In this document: positions 12,363 to 22,744 of the stretch, piece after piece
Numbering within the stretch: position 1 is the first letter of the stretch
How the letters are laid out: each line of letters starts with the position of its first letter
Assembly (NCBI GenBank): GCA_963556695.1
Contig: CAUWAG010000012.1
Location: 1,488,001-1,552,000 of the forward strand
Source: Anthostomella pinea
Lineage: Eukaryota > Ascomycota > Sordariomycetes > Xylariales > Xylariaceae
Reading direction: 5' to 3'
Length of the DNA: 64,000 nt
Made by a program: the position numbers and the translations under genes
Notes under the pieces: model-generated
What the model was told of the DNA's origin: nothing
Databases searched by the model: none
What the model saw: only the letters and a program-made list of their open reading frames with translations

Positions 12363-13823
12363 ATTGGCGATCTATCCCCTCAGCCTGTCTCCACGATTTT
12401 TCGGCAATCTGAGGCGCATGGCTTGCTGGTGCGAATCGGGCTCTCCATAATCTTCTGATGGATACCGAAAACTTCTTAACGGAAGCATTTCCGCGTAGGG
12501 CCAGACGAACAGCATCGGCGCTTCGCATCCTATGTTGTTGCATACTGTACTACAAGACTCACTTTTCAGCACTCGTTCTCACATTGCCAACCCCTTCTCC
12601 ATCTTCCCTCTTCTAGCATGGAGCACGCGCCACAAAGTTGGGTGGGAAAGCACATGGTGGCGGTCAGGAGCATCTCTCTGCAGCTTCACGCGTGCTATAT
12701 ACCTGGTCAGGGCGGAGCAGGCGCACACCTTTCGGACATCGACACATGCCCCACGCAGCCAGCACTCTACGATCGGCTGTGGGCTTCGGGCAAACGAAAC
12801 CTTCCTCTCATTTCTTCTTTCATATCTCGCACGGTGGAAAAAGCCAGAACCGAGTGTTCTGGCACTGGAAAAGGGAAATCGGACTGCGCTAGGCTAGATT
12901 GTATCTCGAATTGCATTCTGATTTTCTACGGACTGGTGTTTAGCATCGCTTCGGGTGCACTGGGCGGCCATCGAACCGAGCGAAACTGGTGAAGGCAAGC
13001 GTAGGACCTACCGAGTGACTTGGATCGGTATGTGGCAACGCCTAGGCCGTGGGTACTGGCTCGGTGGTGCGTGTTTTTGTGTGTGTTGTGTGTGCGTCTG
13101 TGATATGTGATGACGGGCAGCTATGGCGGACGGGTCGCTCCCACTACGGATGCTTGCGCCTTCGAGTGGGGAATCAGATGAGGCGCTAGCAGGGCTTTAG
13201 CTTTATATTGCTTTGCTTTACGTGTACTGTATACCCCTCCAGATCATTGTTCAGCTATTTAGCAATCTGTCTAGGCCTCACTGAATATGCGCTCTCCTAT
13301 TCCAGTCACACAATGTGACCCAGATAGCAAGCAGCCAGTGCGCCTTTGCTTGTTACTGTTTGCTGACGACCTGAAACGCCTCGCAATGTCAGCCGTTCTG
13401 CGGGATGTCTGACTCCTGGGTGTATGAGTGACTGGATCGTCGGCAAAGATGGCCAAGTGGTGGCAAGCTGCCGTCCTCTGGTTTTTAGATTCGCCCAGCC
13501 CCTGTAGCATGTGCCGGATGGCTCTCTGCGAAGTACAACCTGATGCTACTTATCACATCTGAACGCTGCACCTGGAAGCCTTGCCCGATCTCGGATCTCG
13601 AGCACATGCACAGTTATCAAGACCGAACAAGAACGCCCCGAGAACACTGTTCAGCCCGAGCGTACCACATCATCTCACAGAAAGCCGACGGGTCCATAGC
13701 TACCTACCAGATCGACCTTTCTTCCACGCTCTGGTCCAGCGAGCTAGCCTCTTAAGCACCACACGTTCCCAGTCCCTCCGTCCACTATCTCTCTTTCCTG
13801 CCCCCCGCGGTGTCCGGACCAAG
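12363..13823. other. Intergenic, 3' of the Gbp2-like gene
   Basis: About 1.46 kb containing the 3' UTR of the RRM protein and the promoter of the small Cys-rich gene. A TG-rich run lies at about 13074-13110. No coding signal was recognised. Confidence 0.5.
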
Positions 13824-14099
13824 ATGTGCGAACTTCACCCGCAGAAGTGCGCGGCCTGCAAGAAGGTCTGGACGGCGCACAAGAAGCTGGCCAGCTGCGA
13901 GAGCCAGGACCCGGACGCGCGCTGCCCCGAGAGCCTCTGCATGTACGTGGGCAACCCGCGCAAGCCCGTCAAGAGCGAGTGCGACGCGTGCCGGGACGCA
14001 CGGGAGGCGTTGGAGGACGAGGAGGAGGAGGAGGCTGAGGAGAGGGGTTGGTGGAGGTTGGGGAGGGTGGTCGGGGAGGAAAGGGGGCTAAGGGGGTGA
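13824..14099 (+). CDS. Small Cys/Lys-rich hypothetical protein (91 aa)
   Basis: I do not recognise the family. The protein begins MCELHPQKCAACKKVW and has seven cysteines in the first 60 residues, arranged as CxxC-like pairs (CAAC, CDAC) with histidines. This suggests a metal-binding or disulfide-bonded fold. It then turns strongly acidic (a run of about eight Glu/Asp) and ends in a Trp/Arg/Gly-rich tail. There is no N-terminal hydrophobic signal, so it is probably intracellular. The frame is open upstream to 13581, but the ATG at 13824 starts the compositionally distinct Cys-rich part. It lies convergent to SRP14. GC is high (the codons are largely GC3), which supports real coding use. Confidence 0.5.
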   Translation: MCELHPQKCAACKKVWTAHKKLASCESQDPDARCPESLCMYVGNPRKPVKSECDACRDAREALEDEEEEEAEERGWWRLGRVVGEERGLRG

Positions 14100-14842
14100 G
14101 GGGGGCTGCTGGTGTGAGCTAGCTGGTGGTTGGGAATAAATAATAGGAGGAGGAAAAGGTATCTGCTGATGGTAGGGTACTGTATTGTATAGTAGTTTTG
14201 GTTATGGTATATCTTGCCCAACCACGGGAAATTAGGAGCAATCCCGCTTGAAAGGTACAGAAGAAGTCGAAAAAGTGCCATGTCCTACACACCACTTCAC
14301 ACATAAGGGCATCATGTATGCTGTTGGGGTTTTGGTCAGGTTCAATATCTGTATATACCTACATATGCTTGTTCCTTCAACTAGTTGTTGGTATGTCTGG
14401 CGAGTTCCATCGAGCATTGGAAATTCAAGTACGGGGTCTGCAAATCACACAGCACAAAAGCCGGGTTATATCGTGCATTGTTTGTGAGTGGACAGGACCT
14501 TGTATTTGGTTATGACACCCAAGGTCCACGGGCTGGTTTTGTGCATGTGGGTATCTTCGCGGAATATCTATAGGACAGAGCTTCTTCTCTTGGGAAGGCG
14601 ATGTGTCATTGCACGCGCAGCCCTCCCTGAGAGCAGACACAATGTACATGCCACCATGCCAGATGAACTCTGGTCACCACTCCAGCAACTCGGAGTGCTG
14701 GGTCTGAAAGGGGATGTGCAACAGCTGCTGAGCTGTGCTTTTCTGCTTTCTTCGTGTGTCCATGGCCAGCCAGCTCGAAACGACAGCCTCCCGGCACACC
14801 GACCTGACTCTCTATCTCTAACACGGTAGGTAGACGTTGTTC
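14100..14842. other. Intergenic between convergent genes
   Basis: Shared 3' flank of the Cys-rich gene and SRP14. AT-richer than the neighbours. Nothing recognised. Confidence 0.5.
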
Positions 14843-15390
14843 TCACGGCCCACCGACAGCAGCCGCGCCGCCCTTCTTCTTCTTGGCCTTTCCCTTCCGC
14901 CTCCGATCCCTGGGCTTGAGCGTGTTCATTCCCACCTTGCACACCTCGGCATACCGCTCGAAGAAGGCGGGCAGGTTGTCGGCGTCGACGACGGTGGAGA
15001 GCTTCACCTTCTCCTTGGCGCGGCGCTTCTCCTTGCCCTTGGCGTTGGTTGCCCGTATCAATATCGGCATGGGCTGTGGTGGGTGCAGGTCGGGCAGTAT
15101 GGTGTCGCTCGTTGCTTCTGGCAGGGGCTGGTCATATGTCACTGTGCGAGGCGCCCCCGTTCGTTAGTCCCTCGACTTAAGTAAGATGAACAGGAACGGA
15201 AACGTACACCGCTTCTGCGTCAGCACAATGCTGCCATGATCTTTCCCCTTGCGGTAGTCAAAGAGCTCGACCAGCTTGGCGAAGAACTGTGGAGGCGGCG
15301 GCAACAGTCGTCAGCTTTTCGTCGTGTCTGCCATCGCCTGGGACTTGTTGGGGGGATGCGACGCACCTCGTCATTGCTCGAGTGTGCCAT
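14843..15390 (-). CDS. SRP14: SRP14, signal recognition particle 14 kDa subunit
   Basis: Alu-domain subunit of the cytosolic signal recognition particle, which slows elongation while ribosomes are targeted to the ER. Minus-strand exons are 15390-15367, 15286-15208 and 15141-14843, giving 133 aa. The protein begins MAHSSNDEFFAKLVELFDYR, continues through SIVLTQKRLTYD, has the FFERYAEVCKVGM core and ends in a Lys/Arg/Gly-rich basic tail. The second intron uses the consensus GTACGT donor one base beyond an alternative GT. Only this choice keeps the frame, because the alternative gives an immediate stop. Exon 1 encodes only eight residues. SGD1 starts 487 bp away on the other strand, so the two genes are divergent. 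Confidence 0.9.
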
Positions 15391-15877
15391 GGTTACCGGT
15401 GCAAGCCTCTCCTGCCTCTGGAAGAGAAAACCAGAGTTGTCGTTAGTGGCGGTGGTGTATTACTCGGATTGACTGCCCCGCGTTATCGCGATTGTCGTCT
15501 GAATAAAATGGTGGGCTCAGCGGGCTCCCGCTCTGCTGTGGGGCAGGAGCTGTGGATGCTACGGGTACGTACCTTTCACCTCTAAGTTTTGCACTCATTT
15601 TTCATGCTCCCCCCCATATTTCACGAAACCATATTCCATGTTGCGACTCGCTTTTCTTCATAATACACCTGTCAGTCAGATCCAGTCGCAGCATCTCACA
15701 TGGCCTGACCTAGCGGCGGCCACAATAAATGTAATAATCATCTGGTCTAAGCAGTTGTCCCACGGAAATCGACTGGAGTAAGCGCCTACTTATATCACGG
15801 AAGGAATTAAGTCACATCACAAGCTCTACAGGCGCACATTTCTAAGAGCAACCCTGGGGCGTTCCCCTTTTCCCAAT
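15391..15877. promoter_or_regulatory. Divergent promoter region SRP14/SGD1
   Basis: A 487-bp spacer between two start codons on opposite strands, presumably holding both promoters. No specific site was assigned. Confidence 0.45.
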
Positions 15878-18361
15878 ATGGCACCTCCGAATAGGAAACT
15901 CTCCCTTCCGGCGTCCATTCTGCACGAGCTGGACACTCACGAACCTGCTTCTCGTACTGGTGACCGGGGCCATGGCCGTGGTCGTCAACAACTCTCAAGA
16001 AAAGAACAACGAAAAGAAGCACGTGTTCAGAAACGCCAGTCGAGGAGTTCGGGCTCACAGCTACGTCGCGCCACTCCAAAGCAGCCGTCAAAACAGACAC
16101 CAAAGCAGACTCAACCGCCGCCGCGGGGACGCTCGCGTGACCATGAGTTTGATGAGCCGGACGTCGATGACGACGAAGAAGACGAGGATGACGACGAGGA
16201 CGACGATGATGTCGAGGACGATGCTGGTGAGCTTGACTTAGATGCTGGCTCCGAAGAAGACTCCGATCAGGTCACCATGCCAGAACGGAAGAAGGTCGTG
16301 ACTGAAGATGATCGTGAAATTGCCGCCTTAGAGAGGAAGCTGGGGATGAAAGGCAAAAATTCGTTGCCTAAATCTTTCGAAGAAGACGGCCTCGGCGATT
16401 TATTGGATGGCTTGGACGACGAGCCTGCTGCCCCTTCGAGGACGAAACGTAAGGCAGAGGGCGACGACGAGTGGTTAGCTCAAAAGAGACGGAAAGCTCA
16501 AGCAGCAGCTACTGCCAATACGCAAGATCTATCGAGTGGTGGCGAAGGGGGTGGCTTCGACAGCGACGACGATACATCTGGATTAGACGACGAAGAGGAC
16601 GGTGACATGGATGTCGACAACGATAGCGACGAAGATGATGACGAGGATGACGACGACGACGGGTTCGGAGGCTTCTCTGGAACGGACGACGAAGTGGCCG
16701 AGCCCGCCAAGCGGCAACGCGAGAATCCTTACGTCGCTCCAACCACGGGTATTGCAAAATACGTTCCACCATCGCTACGCAAGCAAGCTGGCTCGGATAG
16801 CGACGCCGAAGCCCAGCTGCGAAAGCGTGTTCAGGGGTTGATCAACCGCTTGACGCTCGACAGTATGATTGGCATAGTCAAGGACGTCATGGCCTTGTAC
16901 GACACGAACCCGAGGCAGACAGTCACGTCCACTCTGGTCGACCTGGTTCTGGCCCTCGTTTACTCAACGCTGAACCAGCCGGATATCTTCTTTACTACGG
17001 TGGCTGGCTTCGTTGCAGCGATACACCGAGCCATGGGGACCGCAGTCAGCGCCTTTTTCGTGCAGCAACTCGTCGAGGTCTTTGAAAAACACCACAAGGC
17101 AGCCGCCGGCAACCTGTCAGATGCTGGATCGAAGCATCTCATCGCTCTACTTGCCGAGCTATACAACATGCAGGTGATCGGCTGCAACCTCGTATTTGAC
17201 TACATCCGAGTGTTTCTGGAGGACCTCTCGGAGCTCAACACAGATTTGCTGCTTAGGATCATCCAGCTGTGCGGGCCTTCACTGCGGCGCGACGACCCCC
17301 ACGCCCTGCAGGATATCGTCCATCGCAGCGGCAGTGGGAAGCACGTATCGGTCAGAACCAGCTTCATGATCGACGAGATGAAGAAGCTACAGAGCAACAA
17401 GACCAAGGCGGCGGCTCGCAACAAGGACATCGCCGAGCAGCGAACGCAGATCAGGAAGCGAATCGGTGCGCTAGGTGGCAAGCAGGACGTACAACCACTG
17501 CGTGTTGGTCTCAAGGATATTCAGAACTCGGATAAGCAAGGCAAGTGGTGGCTCGTCGGGGCTAGCTGGTCGGGCAACCAGAGCAGTGTGCCGTTGAAGC
17601 AGCAGGATGAGGCCGATGAAGTCATGATCCAAGTAGAAGACGACTTGGGCATCCCCGATCTGTGGCAGCTAGCCAGAGAGCAGGGCTTCAACACGGAGGT
17701 ACGGCAGCGGATCTTTGTGGCGATCCACGCGGCCACCGACTACGAGAATGCCGATCTGCTCATCCGGAAGCTGAAGCTGAACAAGCACCAGCGCAAGGAG
17801 ATTCCCGAAGTGATTGTACGGAGTGGGGAGCGGCAGACTGTGTACAACCACTACTATACGCTGGTGGCTTCCAAGTTCACGGGCGATGGGAGACTGGGGT
17901 TCCAGTTCCGACGCGCGCTGACGATCCGGTTCAAGAAGATGGGAGAAGACATCGACACGGGGGACGGCGACGACATGGACGAGGAGGACGAATCGGGCGA
18001 CTACGAGCTCCGATGGCTCTGCAACACGGCCAAGATGTACGGCTCCCTTGTGGCCAGCCGTGACATGAAGCTGGTGGACATTGTGAAGTACCGCAACCTC
18101 GGAGCGCTGCAGGAGAAGGCACACATGTTTGTCGAGGTGGTGCTCATCACGATACTCCAGGAGTGCAAGGGGGATGCTTTGGGAGGTGTGTTTGGGGGCC
18201 TGGATGCCGACGTTGGGCGAGGGGTGCAGTACTTCCTCAAGAAACACGTGCGCAAAACAAACCTGCTGAAGGACAAGAAGGAACAAAGGGCGCTAAAGAA
18301 GAGTTGTGATGCTGCGATGGAGACGTTGAGCTCGTCACTGGCTGCAAAAGCGCTCCAGTGA
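15878..18361 (+). CDS. SGD1: SGD1/NOM1, nucleolar MIF4G-MA3 protein
   Basis: Nucleolar protein of the Sgd1/NOM1 family, required for 18S rRNA/40S biogenesis and, in yeast, linked genetically to osmotic response. Single exon, 827 aa. The N-terminus is basic (LSRKEQRKEARVQKRQ). Two long Asp/Glu runs follow (about residues 88-125 and 225-270), with the basic patches expected of a nucleolar protein. The family motif YVPPSLRKQ at about 293 leads into a MIF4G domain (about 310-510). An MA3 domain begins at about 585 with LGIPDLWQLAREQGFNTEVR. The start codon is the first ATG after in-frame upstream sequence without coding character. The length agrees with fungal orthologues. Confidence 0.93.
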   Translation: MAPPNRKLSLPASILHELDTHEPASRTGDRGHGRGRQQLSRKEQRKEARVQKRQSRSSGSQLRRATPKQPSKQTPKQTQPPPRGRSRDHEFDEPDVDDDEEDEDDDEDDDDVEDDAGELDLDAGSEEDSDQVTMPERKKVVTEDDREIAALERKLGMKGKNSLPKSFEEDGLGDLLDGLDDEPAAPSRTKRKAEGDDEWLAQKRRKAQAAATANTQDLSSGGEGGGFDSDDDTSGLDDEEDGDMDVDNDSDEDDDEDDDDDGFGGFSGTDDEVAEPAKRQRENPYVAPTTGIAKYVPPSLRKQAGSDSDAEAQLRKRVQGLINRLTLDSMIGIVKDVMALYDTNPRQTVTSTLVDLVLALVYSTLNQPDIFFTTVAGFVAAIHRAMGTAVSAFFVQQLVEVFEKHHKAAAGNLSDAGSKHLIALLAELYNMQVIGCNLVFDYIRVFLEDLSELNTDLLLRIIQLCGPSLRRDDPHALQDIVHRSGSGKHVSVRTSFMIDEMKKLQSNKTKAAARNKDIAEQRTQIRKRIGALGGKQDVQPLRVGLKDIQNSDKQGKWWLVGASWSGNQSSVPLKQQDEADEVMIQVEDDLGIPDLWQLAREQGFNTEVRQRIFVAIHAATDYENADLLIRKLKLNKHQRKEIPEVIVRSGERQTVYNHYYTLVASKFTGDGRLGFQFRRALTIRFKKMGEDIDTGDGDDMDEEDESGDYELRWLCNTAKMYGSLVASRDMKLVDIVKYRNLGALQEKAHMFVEVVLITILQECKGDALGGVFGGLDADVGRGVQYFLKKHVRKTNLLKDKKEQRALKKSCDAAMETLSSSLAAKALQ

Positions 18362-18960
18362 AGTAGGTACCCACCTACCTTACTTAAGAGGTGTCACTCC
18401 GGGATAACTATAAGAGATTCAATGTGGCCTCGTTTTGGATCAACCCCTATGTACATTACTGATATGCTATGGTGAGACTCAAGAGAGTGCGAATAAAGAG
18501 ATCAGTATACCACTACTGACTGTTGTTTCTTCGTGCTTACATATATATGTTAGGTAGGCACTCATGCTTGAAACTGATATTTGTAACCAAGGTAACTTAT
18601 AAGTGGCGATGTGAGGTAGGATTTGTAACATGAAGTCCAGTCGGTCATGATATAGGTACCTGTTGACGGTATTAGCGGCTACTTTCGGAAGGGCGGCTCA
18701 AAGGGGCGAAAATGAACCGCGCCCCAATTGGAAGGGCCCGCCGGTGAGAGTGCCAGCGGACGCCCGGACCCCCAAAATTTCCCTCCGTCTTGCGAAGCTG
18801 GCTGTCGTCTTGAGACCAGCGCTACCTCCATACCTCCAACTCTCATAACGACGACAACACCTCCCGTTCCTCCGTTCCTCGTGCCCCTTTTTTGTACGAC
18901 TCTTCCATCTCAATACGCCTCAATTGGGATCGCCCCTGTTCGGCCGCCACCACAGACACC
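18362..18960. promoter_or_regulatory. Intergenic, promoter of LPD1
   Basis: 599 bp between SGD1 and LPD1, both on the plus strand. The final 120 bp is C/T-rich with ACGACG repeats, typical of a fungal 5' leader. Nothing else was seen. Confidence 0.45.
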
Positions 18961-20698
18961 ATGCTGTCGAGTCGTTTAATACCGCGGACCGCTGTCCGAT
19001 CAGCCCTCCGTTCGCAGTCATCGTGGGTACACCCTCTGCAAGCTGGTAAACAGCTCACCTGCTGACCCGCGCTCGCCCAGCCTACCCACAGTCCTCTCCC
19101 CCGTATCACGATGGCGCAGGGGTTACGCCTCGCAGGCAGAGGAGAAGGACCTCGTCATCATCGGTGGTGGCGTCGCCGGATACGTCGCAGCTATTAAGGC
19201 CGGCCAGGAGGGACTCAAGGTACGATGCGACAGGACACAACACGATACATCCCGTGATTGGTACTCGCCGTAGCTGGCCAGCAACAACTAACTGCTTTCT
19301 CCCTCTCTTAGGTCACCTGCATCGAGAAGCGCGGCATGCTCGGCGGCACCTGTCTCAACGTCGGCTGCATCCCCTCGAAATCTCTCCTCAACAACTCCCA
19401 CCTGTATCACCAGATCCTCCACGACACCAAGAACCGCGGTATCGAAGTCGGCGATGTCAAGCTCAACCTGCAGGCCATGATGAAGGCCAAGGACACCTCG
19501 GTCACCGGCCTGACCAAGGGTATCGAATTCCTCTTCAAGAAGAACGGCGTCGAGTACATCAAGGGCACCGGAGCCTTCGCCAGCGAGCACGAGGTCAAGG
19601 TCGCGCTCAACGACGGCGGTGAGACCAGCGTCATCGGCAAGAACATCCTCATCGCCACCGGCAGCGAGTCCACCCCCTTCCCCGGCCTCGAGTTCGACGA
19701 GAAGCGCGTCGTCACGAGCACCGGCGCCCTGTCCCTCGAGAAGGTCCCCGAGAAGATGATCGTCATCGGAGGTGGTATCATCGGTCTGGAGATGGGCTCT
19801 GTCTGGTCGAGACTGGGCGCCAAGGTGACCGTCGTCGAATTCCTCGACCAGATTGGCGGCCCCGGCATGGACAACGAGATTGCCAAGCAGACGCTCAAGC
19901 TCCTGAAGAAGCAGGGCATGGAGTTCAAGCTCGGCACCAAGGTGGTCAGCGGTGACAACAGTGGCGAGACCGTCAAGCTTGAGGTCGACTCCGCCAAGGG
20001 GGGCAAGTCCGAGACGGTAAGTTGGCAACCCCACGGCCACGGCGCTGCTTCGTGTCATGTCTAATTTGGTGTGCCCACAGCTTGATGCCGACGTCGTCCT
20101 CGTCGCTATTGGCCGTCGCCCCTACACGGCCGGCCTCGGCCTCGAGAACGTCGGTCTCGAGGTTGACGAGCGCGGCCGTGTTGTCATCGACTCGGAATAC
20201 CGCACCAAGGCGTCGCACATCCGATGCATTGGCGACTGCACGTTCGGCCCCATGCTGGCTCACAAGGCCGAGGAGGAGGCGGTCGCGGCGGTCGAGTACA
20301 TCAAGAAGGGCTACGGACACGTCAACTACGGGGTGATCCCGTCGGTCATGTACACGCACCCCGAGGTGGCGTGGGTCGGGCAGAGCGAGCAGGACCTGAA
20401 GAAGGACAACATCCCCTACAAGATCGGCACGTTCCCCTTCAGCGCCAACTCGCGCGCCAAGACCAACCTCGACACGGAGGGCATGGTCAAGATGATCGCC
20501 GACCCCGAGACGGACCGGCTGCTGGGCTGCCACATCATCGGCCCCAACGCCGGCGAGATGATTGCCGAGGCTACGCTGGCGCTCGAGTACGGCGCGTCGA
20601 CAGAGGACATTGCGCGCACATGTCACGCTCACCCGACGCTGGCCGAGGCGTTCAAAGAGGCGGCCATGGCCACGTACTCGAAAGCCATCCACTACTAA
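18961..20698 (+). CDS. LPD1: Dihydrolipoamide dehydrogenase (E3), mitochondrial
   Basis: FAD/NAD flavoprotein that reoxidises dihydrolipoyl groups in the pyruvate, 2-oxoglutarate, branched-chain and glycine cleavage complexes. Exons 18961-19022, 19081-19219, 19312-20016 and 20081-20698; 507 aa. An Arg/Ser-rich presequence ([17 protein letters not shown]) ends near a RRGYAS processing-type site. The FAD motif GGGVAG is at about 49-54, the redox disulfide TCLNVGC at Cys81/Cys86, the NAD motif [12 protein letters not shown] at about 215, and the C-terminal catalytic segment [11 protein letters not shown] is present. All key residues are intact. Intron 2 was placed after GLK, so the FAD and disulfide motifs fall on either side of it. 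KGD2, the E2 partner in one of these complexes, is 27.7 kb downstream. Confidence 0.97.
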
Positions 20699-22590
20699 TT
20701 CCTGTATAAATAAATTGCACCGACAGCCAACAGTGGCCGGTTTAGCATTGGAGCGAGGGTGTACATTAATACAACATGAGGACAACAACAGGAGACACTG
20801 GAAGAACTTGTACGCGGGCGACAGCATATCATCGTGTTATCTCGTGCGCAACCGTTTATGATGCCACTTATAGATTTCGACGTTTTTTTGTCTTCTGTCC
20901 CTTCCTCTGGACAATAGGGTGTCATTGTGTCATGGAGGACCACAACGACGTCAAGACCGCTGCGAATGAAACTTCGTTGTCAGTAAGATGAAACTCGGCT
21001 GCATAGAATACCCTACGAAAGACCGAAAGCTGTCGACACGCGAGCAGCCATTTCCATAGAATACAAATGGGTTACAGATGATGACTGGCGGGTGTCCGTG
21101 TTGGTAGATGAGCAAGCTTCGTTGACAATCCGATACAGAAACGCAACACCGATGTGGAATTGCCCAAGTGTCCTTGCTATAGGACCGGCAAACTGCTGGG
21201 TTACACATACTATACCCCTTGGCCTGTTAGTAGCAGGTTACGGGGGGATTATGTGAAGATGTGAACATGTGAGTATTGGTGTAATGCAAATTGTCGGCTA
21301 TCTGTGGCTATCTTATACCCCGAGACCGCGTAGATAGTAACAGTATATCCCTACATGGACATAGCTGAGTACACACGATACGAGGGCTGACGTTTCATCG
21401 GCGCCGTGGTCTTTACTCATACAACACGCCATTGTCTTCTCAGCACCGGCTGGGCACCACGATGTAATAAGGATGCCTATTTGGAATAGCCAGCCTCTGC
21501 CTGCCACCGTGTCTCAGCTGGGCATCTGCGAAGAATCACAATCACTTGGATGATATCTACCATAAGATAAGCTGACAAGCCTACCTCTTGGCGAGTGTCA
21601 CTCAGGTACCTACACATGCACCGTTCGCGTGGCTGCGATGCAGGGGGGCACGGTCTCCGGCCTGCTTCTGGAAGCCCGGATAACGTTCTGTAAGACTACA
21701 TACAGCACAGATCGACAGCAGCATGACCCTGTGTGGATCAGAACCCTATAGGCTATAGGATGTGTCAGATAAAGTCGGCCTTCCCGCCAGTGCCGCCGTG
21801 GTTAAGAGAGGTACCTCAGATGCCTTCTTCACTTAAACAACATACTACAGATGGCAGCAAGTTGTCAGGGACACCGCCGGCTCTCAGAGGCACCGAGAGG
21901 CGATAGTTGGTCACTCTCCTTCAAGTATATTCGAGTCCGTGTCGGCTTTATGCTGTAATGCTGGGCTGCTTACCGTGTATATGAAATGTCCCAGGTTGTG
22001 ACAAATTCTCGGCCATCTCGGCCCGTCAGCAGGAGGAACCTACACGATGAAAACGATGGACAGCTTACATAGCTTACCCTGGCTATCGAAACGTGCTTAT
22101 ACCTTGGCGCCCACGCACGCCTCGTCTCGCCCGGATCTGTCATGGTGTGGACTGTCACAGACTCACCGTCAGTCACATTACACAGCCCAGGATTCAGGAA
22201 CACACTACAGTCTGCAGTCTGCAGAGATGCCCGCGGCGTCGTGTCAAACGAACTGTAATTGTGTAATTGCGGCTGTGGCTGCGGCTGCACATTCCAAATC
22301 ATCATCCCACGCGAGTCAGCTACCGCACAGAGTCACATCGGCCAGGGGTCCGATCCGTCCAGTCTCGCAGCGTCGTCTTCGTCTTGCATGCCGCGCCGTT
22401 GCGAACTCGCGTGTCGCTGCTGATTCGCCCCTGATACTGCGCCGTCCAGCGACAGCACTCACGGCCTGCCTATTTCCAGACAAGCCTGTTGGCCCCCTGT
22501 AGGCTGCGAGGCAGACCTTCGTACATATATGAATATGTTTCTGCCCTGGAGGCAGTCCTCCGCGTGGCAGCCCTACCGCTGCGTCCATGT
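20699..22590. other. 1.9-kb intergenic stretch
   Basis: Between LPD1 and the NRPS-like gene, same strand. Short frames only, none recognised. No terminal repeats were seen. It presumably contains the NRPS-like promoter. Confidence 0.5.
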
Positions 22591-22623
22591 CCTGACCTGA
22601 CCTGACCTGACCTGACCTGACCT
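22591..22623. repeat. CCTGA pentanucleotide tandem repeat
   Basis: Six perfect copies of CCTGA plus a partial one, about 120 bp upstream of the NRPS-like start codon, in its presumed promoter or 5' leader. Confidence 0.92.
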
Positions 22624-22744
22624 ACCCTCACACGACAGCCGCGCGCCCAGCCGAAGCCGAGTTTCTGATCGTCCTCTGAGCGGAGGCATACCTCATCGTC
22701 AGGGAGCCTGGAGTCAGTGCAAGTTCAACCTTGGTACCGGCATA

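Noticed and set aside
19288..20058. 256-codon minus-strand frame antisense to LPD1
   Set aside because: Mirror of a high-GC3 coding exon; a Leu/Asp/Val-rich shadow without family resemblance. Similar shadows occur opposite the NRPS-like, CGS and SPX-RING genes.
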